A stretch of 64,000 nucleotides of DNA from Kluyvera genomosp. 1 (GTDB lineage: Bacteria > Pseudomonadota > Gammaproteobacteria > Enterobacterales > Enterobacteriaceae). Position numbers and translations under genes: made by a program. Under the pieces are notes generated by a model. It was not told the origin of the DNA. It made no database searches and was given only the letters and a program-made list of their open reading frames with translations. The DNA lies in assembly GCF_001266615.1 (NCBI RefSeq), contig NZ_LGHZ01000006.1, forward strand, positions 1-64,000, in the 5' to 3' direction. This document shows, piece after piece, positions 18,488 through 28,085 of this stretch (positions are counted from its first letter, which is position 1; every line of letters starts with the position of its first letter).

Positions 18488-20239
18488 TTAATGCAGGATT
18501 TTATTTAAATTTGTATTAAAATATTTTAGACTTCCAATTATTTTATCAAAGATAAAATCTAACGCATGGCTATAACCCGATGCTAAAGTTGCACTATCAA
18601 AGCCAAGCTTAGCTAAATGTTCGATGGATTTATCCACTGCTTCGTGAGCTTCAGCGTTTCTCAAATCGTTATTAATAAAGAGAGCCGCTAACTTAAAATT
18701 AGGCGAATTAAATGCTGTAAGTTCATTAGCATGTTTAAGTGCTGATTGCTCCTCATTCTGTTCAAGAATAGCATCCGTAAAATTTAATATTCCTTGCAAT
18801 AACTTTAGCGCTTGCATTCTTTCAACATCCTTAGGCTTTACACCCATTGCAATACTTAATTTCTTTAACGAGCCTATTTTAATTTTATTTATAATCTCGT
18901 TTATAGTTTTGCATCGCGCTAAGAAATCTTGCTCCTGCATATCACTTGAAGCCACATGAGCAAGCTTTTGCAATACAGGATAGTTTCTTAATCCCTCAGC
19001 ATTGAGCTCATCATTGTTGTATTCAAAAATATCAAAACCAGTCAGGTGAACATCTAAAAAGGCCCCTAGAGACACTAAATTCTCATTAAGATTTGCTAGT
19101 TCTCTAGCAAATCTAAAAGTCTTTGAAACAATATGCTCAACATCTATTAAGTTAAAATCGATAAGACTTGGATCTTTTGCAAAATCAAATACATGATATA
19201 TTTCCTTTTCTGGAACTCCTCGGTAAAGTTCATAAAAAGGTATTTTTACTAAGTTCCTGCCGATTCTAATACAGTCTCTAAACGCCCACTGTCCGCCGTA
19301 ACTAGGATCTGTTCGATAATGATCGCCATCAAAAAATGGAATGGCTTCATAAGTTTTATCTTTTTCATATTTATTAAGAAAACCATCGTTAACATACACA
19401 TATTCGCTCTTTCTAAAATCCTTTGCTCGGGACATTGTCATTGGTGCATTGTGACCAGGCCATACTAATGAGTTGACGTCTAATTCGACACAAAGTTCTG
19501 GCTGTACAGATTGAACAGTTCCCCACGCTTGAAGTATTACCTTATCTCCATGATCAACTATTTCGAACTCAATCCAAGGAAGATTTAATACGTAGTGATT
19601 AGAGCCTGATAAAAGGTTGAGCACATCCTTAGTTCGTTCGATATAGGCTTCATAGAAGAAAACTTTTACTCCAACACAACCTTTCATCCATAAATATTTT
19701 CTGAGGTAATCGTTCCTCATTGTCCACTTAACATCTTTGTTGCTCTTAAAGTAATATTCACTTGAGACATCACCTTGCGCAACTCCATAAGATGGCGAAG
19801 TAACCTCATCAAATATAACTTTTTGTTCATCATCACCTATTAGTCTCGGTTTTAAACCCAGTTTCATCCAGACATCTTCGGCCAAATAAAAGGAGTAATG
19901 AGAACCAGATCCCCAAGAAGCTACAATATACCCATAACCAGAAATAGAAATATTAATATCCCAAGCGCCACCTTTTACTGTGCAGTCTGGCGTGGAAAAA
20001 GTTACGACTCCATCTCTGGATTCACGTAACACGCTTACTTTTGAAACATCATTTTCGGGCACTACAGCCATAATCATATGAGTATATTCATAATCATCTT
20101 GATATTTATTTTTTTCGTATCTATGAGTTACAGTAACATCTCTCTGAGGGTTAGAGTTTTCTTCAACAAATAATAGATCTTTTAAACCTTGAGGTATTTT
20201 ATCAAGCGGTAAAGGAAGCTGGGAAATATAATCAAGCAT
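18488..20239 (-). CDS. Large protein with C-terminal HEPN-type motif, candidate defence gene
   Basis: A 583-residue protein that I do not recognise as a whole. The first ~300 residues look beta-rich with many aromatics and glycines (SISGYGYIVASWGSGSHYSF); residues ~370-583 are helical. Near the end NNDLRNAEAHE gives R527-x4-H532, the catalytic RX4-6H motif of HEPN ribonucleases. This layout (unique N-terminal sensor, C-terminal HEPN) recurs among anti-phage proteins. It lies alone between hsdR and the hrgA-like gene in AT-rich DNA, which points to separate acquisition. RNase activity and a defence role are inferred. Confidence 0.6.
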   Translation of the reverse strand: MLDYISQLPLPLDKIPQGLKDLLFVEENSNPQRDVTVTHRYEKNKYQDDYEYTHMIMAVVPENDVSKVSVLRESRDGVVTFSTPDCTVKGGAWDINISISGYGYIVASWGSGSHYSFYLAEDVWMKLGLKPRLIGDDEQKVIFDEVTSPSYGVAQGDVSSEYYFKSNKDVKWTMRNDYLRKYLWMKGCVGVKVFFYEAYIERTKDVLNLLSGSNHYVLNLPWIEFEIVDHGDKVILQAWGTVQSVQPELCVELDVNSLVWPGHNAPMTMSRAKDFRKSEYVYVNDGFLNKYEKDKTYEAIPFFDGDHYRTDPSYGGQWAFRDCIRIGRNLVKIPFYELYRGVPEKEIYHVFDFAKDPSLIDFNLIDVEHIVSKTFRFARELANLNENLVSLGAFLDVHLTGFDIFEYNNDELNAEGLRNYPVLQKLAHVASSDMQEQDFLARCKTINEIINKIKIGSLKKLSIAMGVKPKDVERMQALKLLQGILNFTDAILEQNEEQSALKHANELTAFNSPNFKLAALFINNDLRNAEAHEAVDKSIEHLAKLGFDSATLASGYSHALDFIFDKIIGSLKYFNTNLNKILH

Positions 20240-20704
20240 ATAATAATCTCTCGTGATAATCCTAGATGTTAACTAATTTAGTAATTATATCAAATTTGAA
20301 TTATTTATGTCTAATCTGACCTTGGCAATAAACACACCATAGGGGTTTAAGAATTTCTACAAGCTGTGATGGTTATATACCTATCGCTGAGGTGTTCTAT
20401 TACTTGATGCGAAGTGATGATCCGCTTTTGGCACAGAGCTGCCTGTCAGATTAGGTTTAGATCTGTGCCATATTTTTGCCAGGTAAAATCTGAGCTAACA
20501 CAATTTAGATAAGTTAACCTATCTGCATGGATTTATTTATTATAATATTTGGTGAGCACATACTAGCCCACTTTTATTACATTTACTATTCCATCGATTC
20601 GCAGACAGAGTTTTTAAATTTCACTAACTCTAAATAGTTCGCTGTTCATTAATCTATATTGTTATTAATCCACTCTAATATCTTATTAAAAAAATTACAG
20701 TGGG
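20240..20704. other. AT-rich spacer with an inverted repeat
   Basis: 465 bases without a gene. It contains an inverted repeat, TGGCACAGA at 20429-20437 and TCTGTGCCA at 20462-20470, followed by TATTTTTG on the plus strand. The flanking words ctaatctga and cagattagg also recur. It could be a terminator, a regulator site or an insertion-sequence scar; nothing decides. It should contain the promoter of the 583-residue gene. Confidence 0.45.
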
Positions 20705-21637
20705 TTATCTATTCCAGAGCGCTTTGTGTATTTTTCCTGTTTGGTGATAATCGGAAACCAGATCGATAAACTCTTTAAAATCCTTGTTCTCAACCACCAG
20801 GCGGTTGACGGATTGCCAATCAATACTTGTTCGCTCTCGTGCAGGAATCAGAGTTTGGCTATTACCGGGATCTTGCGGGTTAAGCAGGATCACACCGATA
20901 CCATGTAATGCACACAACATTTGCAGTTCTCTTTCAACGCCACGCTGCTTATCTTCATTTATTTCGGTCGCGACCAGATAGCCAAAGTGGGCCCAACTTG
21001 AATTACTCACTGCCTGGAAGAAACATTCTCGAACATTGCTACGGTTAAGCTGGCGTTTTACCTCAAAGGACCACAGCCGCGTTAAACGCCCTTCGCTATA
21101 ACGTACACAATTTTGCACAACGCTATCCCAGCCTTTATCGAGAGGCTGCAATGCAACAATATCAGGATAAAGCCAATGGTTTGCTCCGAGACCTTTGTTA
21201 TTGCTTGAACGCTTTTCATCGATACGACGGCAAAGTAATTCTTCTTCTTCAGAAAGGTACTCAATCAAAAGCGGGTAAAGAGCATGCTCAGAAAAAGCTA
21301 CCGTCTCAGCAGACGGAGTCGGAGCAATATCAAAAGATGACTCTTGTTGCACGCCATTATCGATTTCCTTACCCCAGTAATAAAGTCTGGGCCGAGGTTT
21401 GTCACGCGTCATAACCTGAGGACACATCGCTTTTGCCTGAACGGTTCTGCTCCCACCAACTTCAGCAGCTATTTGACTCAAGAAATCTTCATCACTGGCG
21501 AATCGAGGATTTTGACGCTTTACAGCAAGCTCTGCGCCATAGTGATCAATGATTTTTTGGGCAAGCTGACGGGCTGTAAATTGCTCATCAGGATTAGCCT
21601 GAAGAACATTAATAATCATCTGTGGGCGACTAGTCAT
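20705..21637 (-). CDS. HrgA-like protein (HARE-HTH plus PD-(D/E)XK nuclease-like, COG2958)
   Basis: A 310-residue protein of the COG2958/HrgA type. Residues ~5-60 form a HARE-HTH-like winged helix (MIINVLQANPDEQFTARQLA), a module common in restriction enzymes. The rest carries P158-D159 (LYPDIVALQ) and E192-V-K194 (WSFEVKRQL), spaced as in PD-(D/E)XK nucleases. HrgA genes are known beside restriction systems, for example in Helicobacter. Here it lies between the HEPN-motif gene and the integrase, away from the hsd operon. Likely a DNA-directed nuclease in defence; activity is inferred. Confidence 0.75.
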   Translation of the reverse strand: MTSRPQMIINVLQANPDEQFTARQLAQKIIDHYGAELAVKRQNPRFASDEDFLSQIAAEVGGSRTVQAKAMCPQVMTRDKPRPRLYYWGKEIDNGVQQESSFDIAPTPSAETVAFSEHALYPLLIEYLSEEEELLCRRIDEKRSSNNKGLGANHWLYPDIVALQPLDKGWDSVVQNCVRYSEGRLTRLWSFEVKRQLNRSNVRECFFQAVSNSSWAHFGYLVATEINEDKQRGVERELQMLCALHGIGVILLNPQDPGNSQTLIPARERTSIDWQSVNRLVVENKDFKEFIDLVSDYHQTGKIHKALWNR

Positions 21638-21869
21638 GGCTCCTGCCTTTAATGTAACAGTAAGAACGCTTCTATCTGAATGAATGGCTAAATCTCAGAT
21701 GCTGCTTTTCTGATGAGACAGTGTAAAACTACCTATCACTTGAACCAAGCTTACAATATGAGTTTTTGGCATTGAACAACAGATTTCATTACAAAAACGA
21801 ACACCGCATCAGAAGCCATGTTAAAGAAAAAAATAAGGTATGTCAGACACATACCTTAAATACATCTAA

Positions 21870-23126
21870 TCATTCCATGCTTAATTTGGCAAAATCAAAC
21901 GGACTCACCGCCTTCTCACGATTCGCATCAAGAAAATCAGCCCACCACTGCAGCATCAATCTGCGCTCATCCAGATGCTCGGCCTTATGAATATAAGCCG
22001 CACGCACAGAGTTACGCTCCATATGGCTCATCTGCCGTTCAACCGCATCCCTCGACCACAATCCCGATTCTATCAACGAGCTACATGCCATCGTCCTGAA
22101 ACCATGCCCACAAACCTCTATCTTAGTGTCATAACCCATAACGCGCAGAGCCTTGTTTACCGTATTTTCACTCATCGGTTTACGATGGTCGTGATCGCCA
22201 ATGAAAACAAAATCGCGATCGCCACTAAGTTTGTGCACCTGTTTAAGGATTGCTAACGCCTGACGAGATAACGGCACCAAATGAGGTGTACGCATTTTTG
22301 AGCCGCGCTGGGAGTGCTTTATCCCTTCAATAGCCTCTCGTTCTGCGGGTATCGTCCACATTGATGTTTCAAAATCAATCTCAGACCAACGAGCAAAACG
22401 CAATTCGCTGGAGCGGATGAAGACAAGGAGGGTTAACTCAACGGCAAGACGAGTCAAAGGCCTGCCGGTATAGCTATCAATGCGCTGAAGCAGTTCGGGA
22501 GTACGTCTCAACTCTAACGCAGGCCTATGCTGCCGGTTACTTGATGCAACAGCACCGGCCATCTCCTGTGCCGGATTATAATCAAGCAAACCACTCTGTA
22601 CGGCATAACGCATAATTGCCGTAGTTCGCTGTTGCAGCCGTGACGCGACCTCAAGACGTCCAGACATCTCTACGGCTTTTATCGGGGCTAACAAATCCCG
22701 TGTTTTAAGTTCGGCTATATTACGTTTGCCAATGGCTGGAAAGAGATTGTCCTCCAGGCTTTTCAGCACTCGTCGGCTATGTTCTTCCGACCACTTTTTA
22801 TTCGTGGCGTGCCACTCAATAGCAAGTTGTTCGAAAGTACGTGCTTCTTCCTGCTCAACCTTATCATTTTTCTTTTTGTCTCCCGGGTCGATGCCGTTTG
22901 CCAAAAGCTTACGGGCATCATCACGACGCGCTCTGGCATCCGCAAGAGACACGTCAGGATAAACGCCTAAAGCCAGCATCTTTTGCTTCCCGCTAAAGCG
23001 GTACTGCAGACGCCAGTATCTTGAACCATTTGGGTGGACGAGAAGATGCATACCGTTGCCATCGGTCAGCTTATATTGCTTATCCGTTGGCTTGGCTGTT
23101 CTGACTTTGATATCTGTTAGAGCCAC
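21870..23126 (-). CDS. P4-type tyrosine recombinase (island integrase)
   Basis: A 418-residue tyrosine integrase. The N-terminal DUF4102 arm-binding domain is plain (YRFSGKQKMLALGVYPDVSL). The catalytic domain has the first Arg in IRSSELRFARW, H341-G-F-R344, H368 and the nucleophile Y378 (RAAYIHKAEH). It starts with GTG at 23126 behind GGAGGGG. It lies 186 bases from the 3' end of leuX, as for integrases that target this tRNA. All catalytic residues are present, so it may still be active; alpA could supply the excision factor. Confidence 0.96.
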   Translation of the reverse strand: MALTDIKVRTAKPTDKQYKLTDGNGMHLLVHPNGSRYWRLQYRFSGKQKMLALGVYPDVSLADARARRDDARKLLANGIDPGDKKKNDKVEQEEARTFEQLAIEWHATNKKWSEEHSRRVLKSLEDNLFPAIGKRNIAELKTRDLLAPIKAVEMSGRLEVASRLQQRTTAIMRYAVQSGLLDYNPAQEMAGAVASSNRQHRPALELRRTPELLQRIDSYTGRPLTRLAVELTLLVFIRSSELRFARWSEIDFETSMWTIPAEREAIEGIKHSQRGSKMRTPHLVPLSRQALAILKQVHKLSGDRDFVFIGDHDHRKPMSENTVNKALRVMGYDTKIEVCGHGFRTMACSSLIESGLWSRDAVERQMSHMERNSVRAAYIHKAEHLDERRLMLQWWADFLDANREKAVSPFDFAKLSME

Positions 23127-23140
23127 GTTTATCCCCTCCC

Positions 23141-23199
23141 TGTTGGTATAAGCATTATCGAACCGGAAATACCATCATCTGTACCAACATCTGTTGGTA
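23141..23199. promoter_or_regulatory. Candidate integrase arm-type sites, right end
   Basis: TACCAACA at 23182-23189 and its inverse TGTTGGTA at 23141-23148 and 23192-23199 lie between the integrase gene and leuX. The 12-mer TGTACCAACATC (23180-23191) is shared exactly with the left end (1025-1036). They may also control integrase transcription. Confidence 0.55.
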
Positions 23200-23273
23200 G
23201 ATGCACGTTGAAGTCGGTTGACCTTGAGAGAGTTAATATAGCGGGAATGATGGCTAAATACTGGATTTCAGAC

Positions 23274-23298
23274 ATAAAAAAAGACCTCAGTCGAGGTC
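23274..23298 (-). terminator. Terminator downstream of leuX
   Basis: On the minus strand GACCTC, a four-base loop, GAGGTC and TTTTTTTAT, about 15 bases after the tRNA CCA end. This is a compact rho-independent terminator. Confidence 0.8.
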
Positions 23299-23312
23299 CA
23301 TTTACATACTGT

Positions 23313-23397
23313 TGGTGCCGAAGGCCGGACTCGAACCGGCACGTATTTCTACGGTTGATTTTGAATCAACTGCGTCTACCGATTTCGCCACTCCGGC
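23313..23397 (-). tRNA. leuX: tRNA-Leu(CAA), leuX
   Basis: 85 bases folding as a class II tRNA with encoded CCA (23313-23315). The anticodon arm GTTGATTCAAAATCAAC gives a CAA anticodon, reading UUG codons. The T-arm is GCCGGTTCGAGTCCGGC. The acceptor pairs GCCGGAG with CTTCGGC (one G-U). It is the leuX gene of the E. coli map, next to ahr, and is the integration target of the island, whose DNA joins the 3' end without damaging the tRNA. Confidence 0.98.
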
Positions 23398-23425
23398 ACG
23401 GAAAGGTATGCGGAAAACGTTGTGG

Positions 23426-23453
23426 ATTATACCTACCGCGCGCTGCCATGCAA
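23426..23453 (-). promoter_or_regulatory. leuX promoter
   Basis: On the minus strand TTGCAT (23453-23448), a 16-base spacer and a consensus TATAAT (23431-23426), which would start transcription about 20 bases before the mature tRNA 5' end. Confidence 0.7.
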
Positions 23454-23603
23454 GCACCAGCATGTACCAAACACGCTAAGTGTTGAAAAAAACAGCATCT
23501 TTCTACCATCATCACTTCTCACCCAGAATCCCGCCTTCCGCCAAGCGCTGTACTCGCACATGCTCTACACTCTCTGTTCAACACCACACGAAAGAGATAC
23601 ACG

Positions 23604-24623
23604 ATGTCCATAATAAAAAGCTACGCCGCTAAAAATGCTGGAGCGGAACTGGAAGTTTGGGAATACGACGCCGGCGAACTGCTGCCGGAAGACGTTGAAG
23701 TGAAGGTAGATTACTGCGGGATCTGCCACTCGGATCTGTCGATGATCGACAACGAATGGGGCTTCTCGCAATATCCGCTGGTTGCCGGCCACGAGGTGAT
23801 TGGCCACGTAGTCGCGCTAGGTAGCGCCGCGCAGAGTAAAGGGCTGAAGATTGGTCAGCGCGTGGGTATTGGCTGGACGGCGCGAAGCTGCGGCCACTGC
23901 GATGCCTGCATCGATGGCAACCAGATCAACTGTACCGAAGGCTCGGTGCCGACCATCCTCAACCACGGCGGCTTTGCCGATAAGCTGCGCGCCGACTGGC
24001 AATGGGTGATCCCACTGCCAGACAACATTGATATCGAAACCGCAGGCCCGATGCTGTGCGGCGGGATCACCGTCTTTAAACCGCTGCTGATGCATCACGT
24101 CACCGCCACCAGCCGCGTCGGGGTGATTGGAATTGGCGGGCTTGGGCATATCGCCATTAAGCTGCTGCGCGCGATGGGTGCAGAAGTGACGGCCTTTAGT
24201 TCCAATCCGTCGAAAGAACAGGAAGTGCGGGCGATGGGTGCGGATCATGTGGTGAATAGCCGTTCACCAGAAGCGCTGAAAGAACTGGCCGGTCAGTTTG
24301 ATCTGATCATCAACACCGTTAACGTGGACCTGAACTGGCAGCCGTACTTCGAAGCGCTGGCTTCAGGCGGTAACTTCCACACCGTGGGTGCGGTGCTCAC
24401 GCCGCTGCCGGTACCAGCGTTTACGCTGATTGGCGGCGACCGTAGCATCTCGGGTTCGGCAACGGGTAACCCATTTGAACTGCGTAAGCTGATGAAATTT
24501 GCTGGCCGCAGCAAGGTCGCACCGATTACCGAGCTGTTCCCGATGTCTAAAATCAACGATGCCATCCAGCACGTCCGTGACGGTAAAGCCCGCTACCGCG
24601 TGGTCCTGAAGGCTGACTTCTGA
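23604..24623 (+). CDS. ahr: NADPH-dependent aldehyde reductase Ahr (YjgB)
   Basis: A 339-residue zinc-dependent medium-chain dehydrogenase. The catalytic zinc ligands are in CGICHSD and GHE; the structural zinc cysteines are in [16 protein letters not shown]; the Rossmann GIGGLGHIA binds NADPH. In E. coli, Ahr reduces a broad range of aldehydes to alcohols. It lies directly beside leuX as in K-12, and a hairpin at 24630-24652 separates it from the convergent kinase gene. Standard length. Confidence 0.95.
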   Translation: MSIIKSYAAKNAGAELEVWEYDAGELLPEDVEVKVDYCGICHSDLSMIDNEWGFSQYPLVAGHEVIGHVVALGSAAQSKGLKIGQRVGIGWTARSCGHCDACIDGNQINCTEGSVPTILNHGGFADKLRADWQWVIPLPDNIDIETAGPMLCGGITVFKPLLMHHVTATSRVGVIGIGGLGHIAIKLLRAMGAEVTAFSSNPSKEQEVRAMGADHVVNSRSPEALKELAGQFDLIINTVNVDLNWQPYFEALASGGNFHTVGAVLTPLPVPAFTLIGGDRSISGSATGNPFELRKLMKFAGRSKVAPITELFPMSKINDAIQHVRDGKARYRVVLKADF

Positions 24624-24629
24624 TGTGTT

Positions 24630-24652
24630 ACCGGCGGCGCGTAGCCGCCGGT
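24630..24652. terminator. Hairpin between convergent ahr and dhaK
   Basis: ACCGGCGGC, five-base loop, GCCGCCGGT: a perfect GC-rich stem between two converging genes, with a pyrimidine-rich but not pure T tract after it. A weak bidirectional terminator is likely. Confidence 0.55.
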
Positions 24653-24664
24653 TCTCTCCTGGCG

Positions 24665-26302
24665 TTAGTCGTTGCCTAACGCCGCAAACACTTCCGCCAC
24701 CGCTACGGCTCCCGGGTCCGGCACGCCGTTCAGATTATCGCTGTTAACATAAGAAGCGCGACCTGCTTTCGCCTGCTGCATCGTGGCCGTACTCTCCGCA
24801 CCGCGCTGTGCGGCGCGAATCGCCTCGTCCAGTCCGCTATCACGCAACGCTTCCAGCGCGGGCTGTAGTGCGTCGATTAACGTTCTGTCGCCCACCTGCG
24901 CCCCACCGTAAAACTTCATCTGTTTTAAACCGGCCAGCAGCGCATTCGGCAGCGACTCGCCCTGTGATAACGCCTGCCCGGCGGCGGTAAAGAACAGCGA
25001 CATCAGTACCCCGCTGGAGCCACCCATCACGGTCGCCAGCCGTTCACCAACAAACTGCAACAGCTGCGCCGGATCGTTCAACGGCAGCGCATGGCGCGCA
25101 AGCTGACTGGCAATATCCTGCGCCCCCAGCGCGAAGGTTGAGCCGGTATCGCCGTCGCCCACTTTCGCGTCCAGCGCGTTCAACCTTTCCTCAAGGCCGA
25201 GCAGCGTCTGGGTGACGCGGTCCACCACATCATGCACCTGCGCGTTCTCCGATGGCTGAACCTCCAGCGCGTCGTGCACTTTGGCATGTTGCAGCGTTTT
25301 AAGCGGCCCAAAGGCCGTCGCCTTCACCCAACCGACGGTTTCAACGTCGGCCAGCAGCGCCTGTTCAGTGGCGTCGTTCAGCATCAGCAATGAGAGCGAA
25401 AAACCTTTCATATCCAGCGAGCTGACCAGCGTGGCGGGGCCAATCAGATAAGCAATCTGTTCACGCAATGCCGAATGCGCCAGTTCTTTCGTCAACAGCG
25501 CCATCTCAAGCTCCGACACGCCGCCCAGGTTGTTAATCAGCACCGCGACGCGCGAATCACCCACCGAGGCTTTAAGCGTCTGTGCCAGAGTGTCGACCAG
25601 CGCCTTGCTGTTATGGCTGCTAACAGTTGATGCCCCAGGCTCGCCGTGAATACCCAGTCCAAGCTCGACCTGGCCGGGCTTAATGCGATCTTCGGCTTCA
25701 CTGCCTGGCAGATTACAGCTCTCCATCGCTAGCCCAAGGCTGAAGACGTTGTCGCAGGCGCGCTGCGCTATCGCATGCACTTCACTGAGCGATTTACCCT
25801 GCTCTGCCGCATATCCGGCGATCTTGTGCACAAAAACGGTACCAGCGATGCCGCGCGGCTGCTTGTTCTCCGGCAGCGCGATGTCGTCAGCCACAATCAC
25901 CATCTCAACCTTTAAGCCATGGCGCTTGGCCTTTTCGGCGGCGAGACCGAAGTTGAGACGGTCGCCGGTGTAGTTTTTGACAATCAGCAGGCAGCCGCGA
26001 TCGCCGGTAACGGCAACAATCGCATTGAGCACCGCATCCACGCTGGGCGACGCGAAAACATCGCCGCAAACGGCAGCGGTGAGCATCCCTTTGCCAACAA
26101 AGCCCGCATGCGCCGGTTCGTGGCCGGAGCCCCCGCCGGAGATTATCGCCACCCGGCTTTTATCCCAATCGCTACGCGCCACGATGCGGATCGCCGGATC
26201 AACATCCAGCCGCAGTAAATTTCCGTGTGGAGCAGACAAGACTAAACCTTCAATCGCATCATCAACCAGCTGTTTGCGATCATTAAAAAAGAATCTGGAC
26301 AT
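24665..26302 (-). CDS. dhaK: ATP-dependent dihydroxyacetone kinase (fused DhaK-DhaL)
   Basis: A 545-residue single-chain dihydroxyacetone kinase: DhaK domain (~1-330, GGGSGHEP at 56-63, H219 in GLGIHGEPG for covalent substrate binding) fused to a DhaL-type ATP domain (~360-545, AKVGDGDTGSTF). It phosphorylates dihydroxyacetone and related trioses with ATP, like the Citrobacter freundii enzyme, rather than the three-part PTS form of E. coli. I start at MSRFFF (26302), which follows GGGAAC; a longer frame begins at 26347. Not present at this site in K-12. Confidence 0.9.
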   Translation of the reverse strand: MSRFFFNDRKQLVDDAIEGLVLSAPHGNLLRLDVDPAIRIVARSDWDKSRVAIISGGGSGHEPAHAGFVGKGMLTAAVCGDVFASPSVDAVLNAIVAVTGDRGCLLIVKNYTGDRLNFGLAAEKAKRHGLKVEMVIVADDIALPENKQPRGIAGTVFVHKIAGYAAEQGKSLSEVHAIAQRACDNVFSLGLAMESCNLPGSEAEDRIKPGQVELGLGIHGEPGASTVSSHNSKALVDTLAQTLKASVGDSRVAVLINNLGGVSELEMALLTKELAHSALREQIAYLIGPATLVSSLDMKGFSLSLLMLNDATEQALLADVETVGWVKATAFGPLKTLQHAKVHDALEVQPSENAQVHDVVDRVTQTLLGLEERLNALDAKVGDGDTGSTFALGAQDIASQLARHALPLNDPAQLLQFVGERLATVMGGSSGVLMSLFFTAAGQALSQGESLPNALLAGLKQMKFYGGAQVGDRTLIDALQPALEALRDSGLDEAIRAAQRGAESTATMQQAKAGRASYVNSDNLNGVPDPGAVAVAEVFAALGND

Positions 26303-26436
26303 AATGTTCCCAAAATAAACAAACCGTACGCAAAGCATAGTCCGCACTGAATATTGCGCCGCAAAACGGACAATTTACCGCACCGCAATGTCGTTGTTTT
26401 GCCTATACTCGACGCAGAGAAAATGGAGGATTACCC

Positions 26437-27936
26437 ATGAGCGCACCTTTGCTGATTGCACGTACCCAGGATACCCAGTTGGTTTTACTTCCCGGCATGG
26501 CCAACCGTCACGGACTCATTACCGGCGCTACGGGGACAGGGAAAACCGTCACCCTACAAAAACTGGCGGAGTCGTTTTCCGAGATTGGCGTGCCGGTATT
26601 TATGGCGGATGTAAAAGGTGACCTGACCGGTATCGCGAAGGAAGGCCAGGCCTCCGAGAAGCTGCTGGCCCGGCTGAATAAAATCGGCGTGACTGACTGG
26701 GAACCGCACGCGAACCCGGTAGTGCTGTGGGATATCTTTGGCGAGAAAGGCCATCCGGTGCGCGCTACCGTCTCGGATCTTGGCCCGCTGCTGCTGGCGC
26801 GCCTGCTGAACCTCAACGAAGTACAGTCTGGCGTACTTAATATCATCTTCCGTATCGCCGATGACCAGGGTCTGCTGCTGCTCGATTTCAAAGACCTACG
26901 CGCCATTACCCAATACATCGGTGACAACGCCAAATCATTCCAGAACCAGTACGGAAATATCAGCAGCGCCTCCGTCGGCGCGATTCAGCGCGGGTTACTG
27001 ACGCTGGAGCAGCAAGGCGCCGAGCATTTCTTCGGCGAGCCAATGCTTGATATCAAAGACTGGATGCGTACCGACAGCAACGGCAAGGGCGTCATCAATA
27101 TTCTCAGCGCCGAGAAGCTCTACCAGATGCCGAAGCTGTACGCCGCCAGCCTGCTGTGGATGCTCTCTGAACTTTACGAACAACTGCCAGAAGCGGGCGA
27201 CCTCGAAAAACCGAAACTGGTGTTCTTCTTTGACGAAGCACATTTGCTGTTTAGCGATGCACCACAGGTGCTGCTGGATAAAATCGAGCAGGTGATCCGC
27301 CTGATACGTTCCAAAGCCGTCGGCGTCTACTTTGTTTCGCAAAACCCGGCGGATATTCCCGACGCCGTGTTGGGGCAGTTGGGTAACCGCGTGCAGCACG
27401 CGCTGCGCGCCTTCACGCCGAAGGATCAAAAAGCGGTGAAAACCGCCGCGCAGACCATGCGGGCCAACCCGGCGTTCAGCACCGAACAGGCTATTCAGGA
27501 GCTGGGAACCGGCGAAGCGCTAATCTCATTCCTCGACGAGAAAGGTAGTCCATCGATTGTTGAGCGGGCAATGGTCATTGCCCCGGACTCGCGGATGGGG
27601 CCGGTGACCGACGATGAACGCAACGGCCTTATCAATAACTCACCGCTGTACGGTAAGTATGAGGATGAAGTCGACCGGGAATCGGCATTTGAGATGTTGC
27701 AAAAAGGCGTGCAGAACAGCGCAGGCCAAGCGGAGGCACCACCGGCGAAAGGCCAGCAGAGCGAGGATGGGGGTCTACTGGGGAGTCTAAAGGATATCGT
27801 CTTTGGCACCACCGGGCCGCGCGGCGGTAAACATGATGGGCTGGTACAAACGGCAGCGAAAAGCGCCGTACGTCAGGTCACCAATCAAATCGTGCGCGGG
27901 ATGCTGGGGAGCCTGCTGGGCGGCAGACGCCGCTAA
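26437..27936 (+). CDS. yjgR: YjgR, DUF853 HerA-like ATPase
   Basis: A 499-residue P-loop ATPase of the HerA/FtsK-like DUF853 family. Walker A is GATGTGKT near residue 30 and Walker B is [12 protein letters not shown]. The C-terminal tail is glycine-rich and basic, ending LLGGRRR. The physiological role is unknown. Length and position match E. coli YjgR. It is convergent with lptG across a strong bidirectional terminator. Confidence 0.93.
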   Translation: MSAPLLIARTQDTQLVLLPGMANRHGLITGATGTGKTVTLQKLAESFSEIGVPVFMADVKGDLTGIAKEGQASEKLLARLNKIGVTDWEPHANPVVLWDIFGEKGHPVRATVSDLGPLLLARLLNLNEVQSGVLNIIFRIADDQGLLLLDFKDLRAITQYIGDNAKSFQNQYGNISSASVGAIQRGLLTLEQQGAEHFFGEPMLDIKDWMRTDSNGKGVINILSAEKLYQMPKLYAASLLWMLSELYEQLPEAGDLEKPKLVFFFDEAHLLFSDAPQVLLDKIEQVIRLIRSKAVGVYFVSQNPADIPDAVLGQLGNRVQHALRAFTPKDQKAVKTAAQTMRANPAFSTEQAIQELGTGEALISFLDEKGSPSIVERAMVIAPDSRMGPVTDDERNGLINNSPLYGKYEDEVDRESAFEMLQKGVQNSAGQAEAPPAKGQQSEDGGLLGSLKDIVFGTTGPRGGKHDGLVQTAAKSAVRQVTNQIVRGMLGSLLGGRRR

Positions 27937-28033
27937 CGGTTGGTGATTGCCGGGGAGCTACGTGAATCCTCTATCCGGTACCTATCACCGGAGCACGCGA
28001 AAGAATCACACGCCCCATTCAAATTTCAGCCAC

Positions 28034-28068
28034 AAAAAACCCGGCGTCGCGAAACGAGGCCGGGTTTT
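28034..28068. terminator. Bidirectional terminator between yjgR and lptG
   Basis: AAAACCCGGC and GCCGGGTTTT flank a 13-base loop; A's on one side and T's on the other let it work for both converging genes. Confidence 0.8.
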
Positions 28069-28085
28069 AACATGGCGCTAAACCG

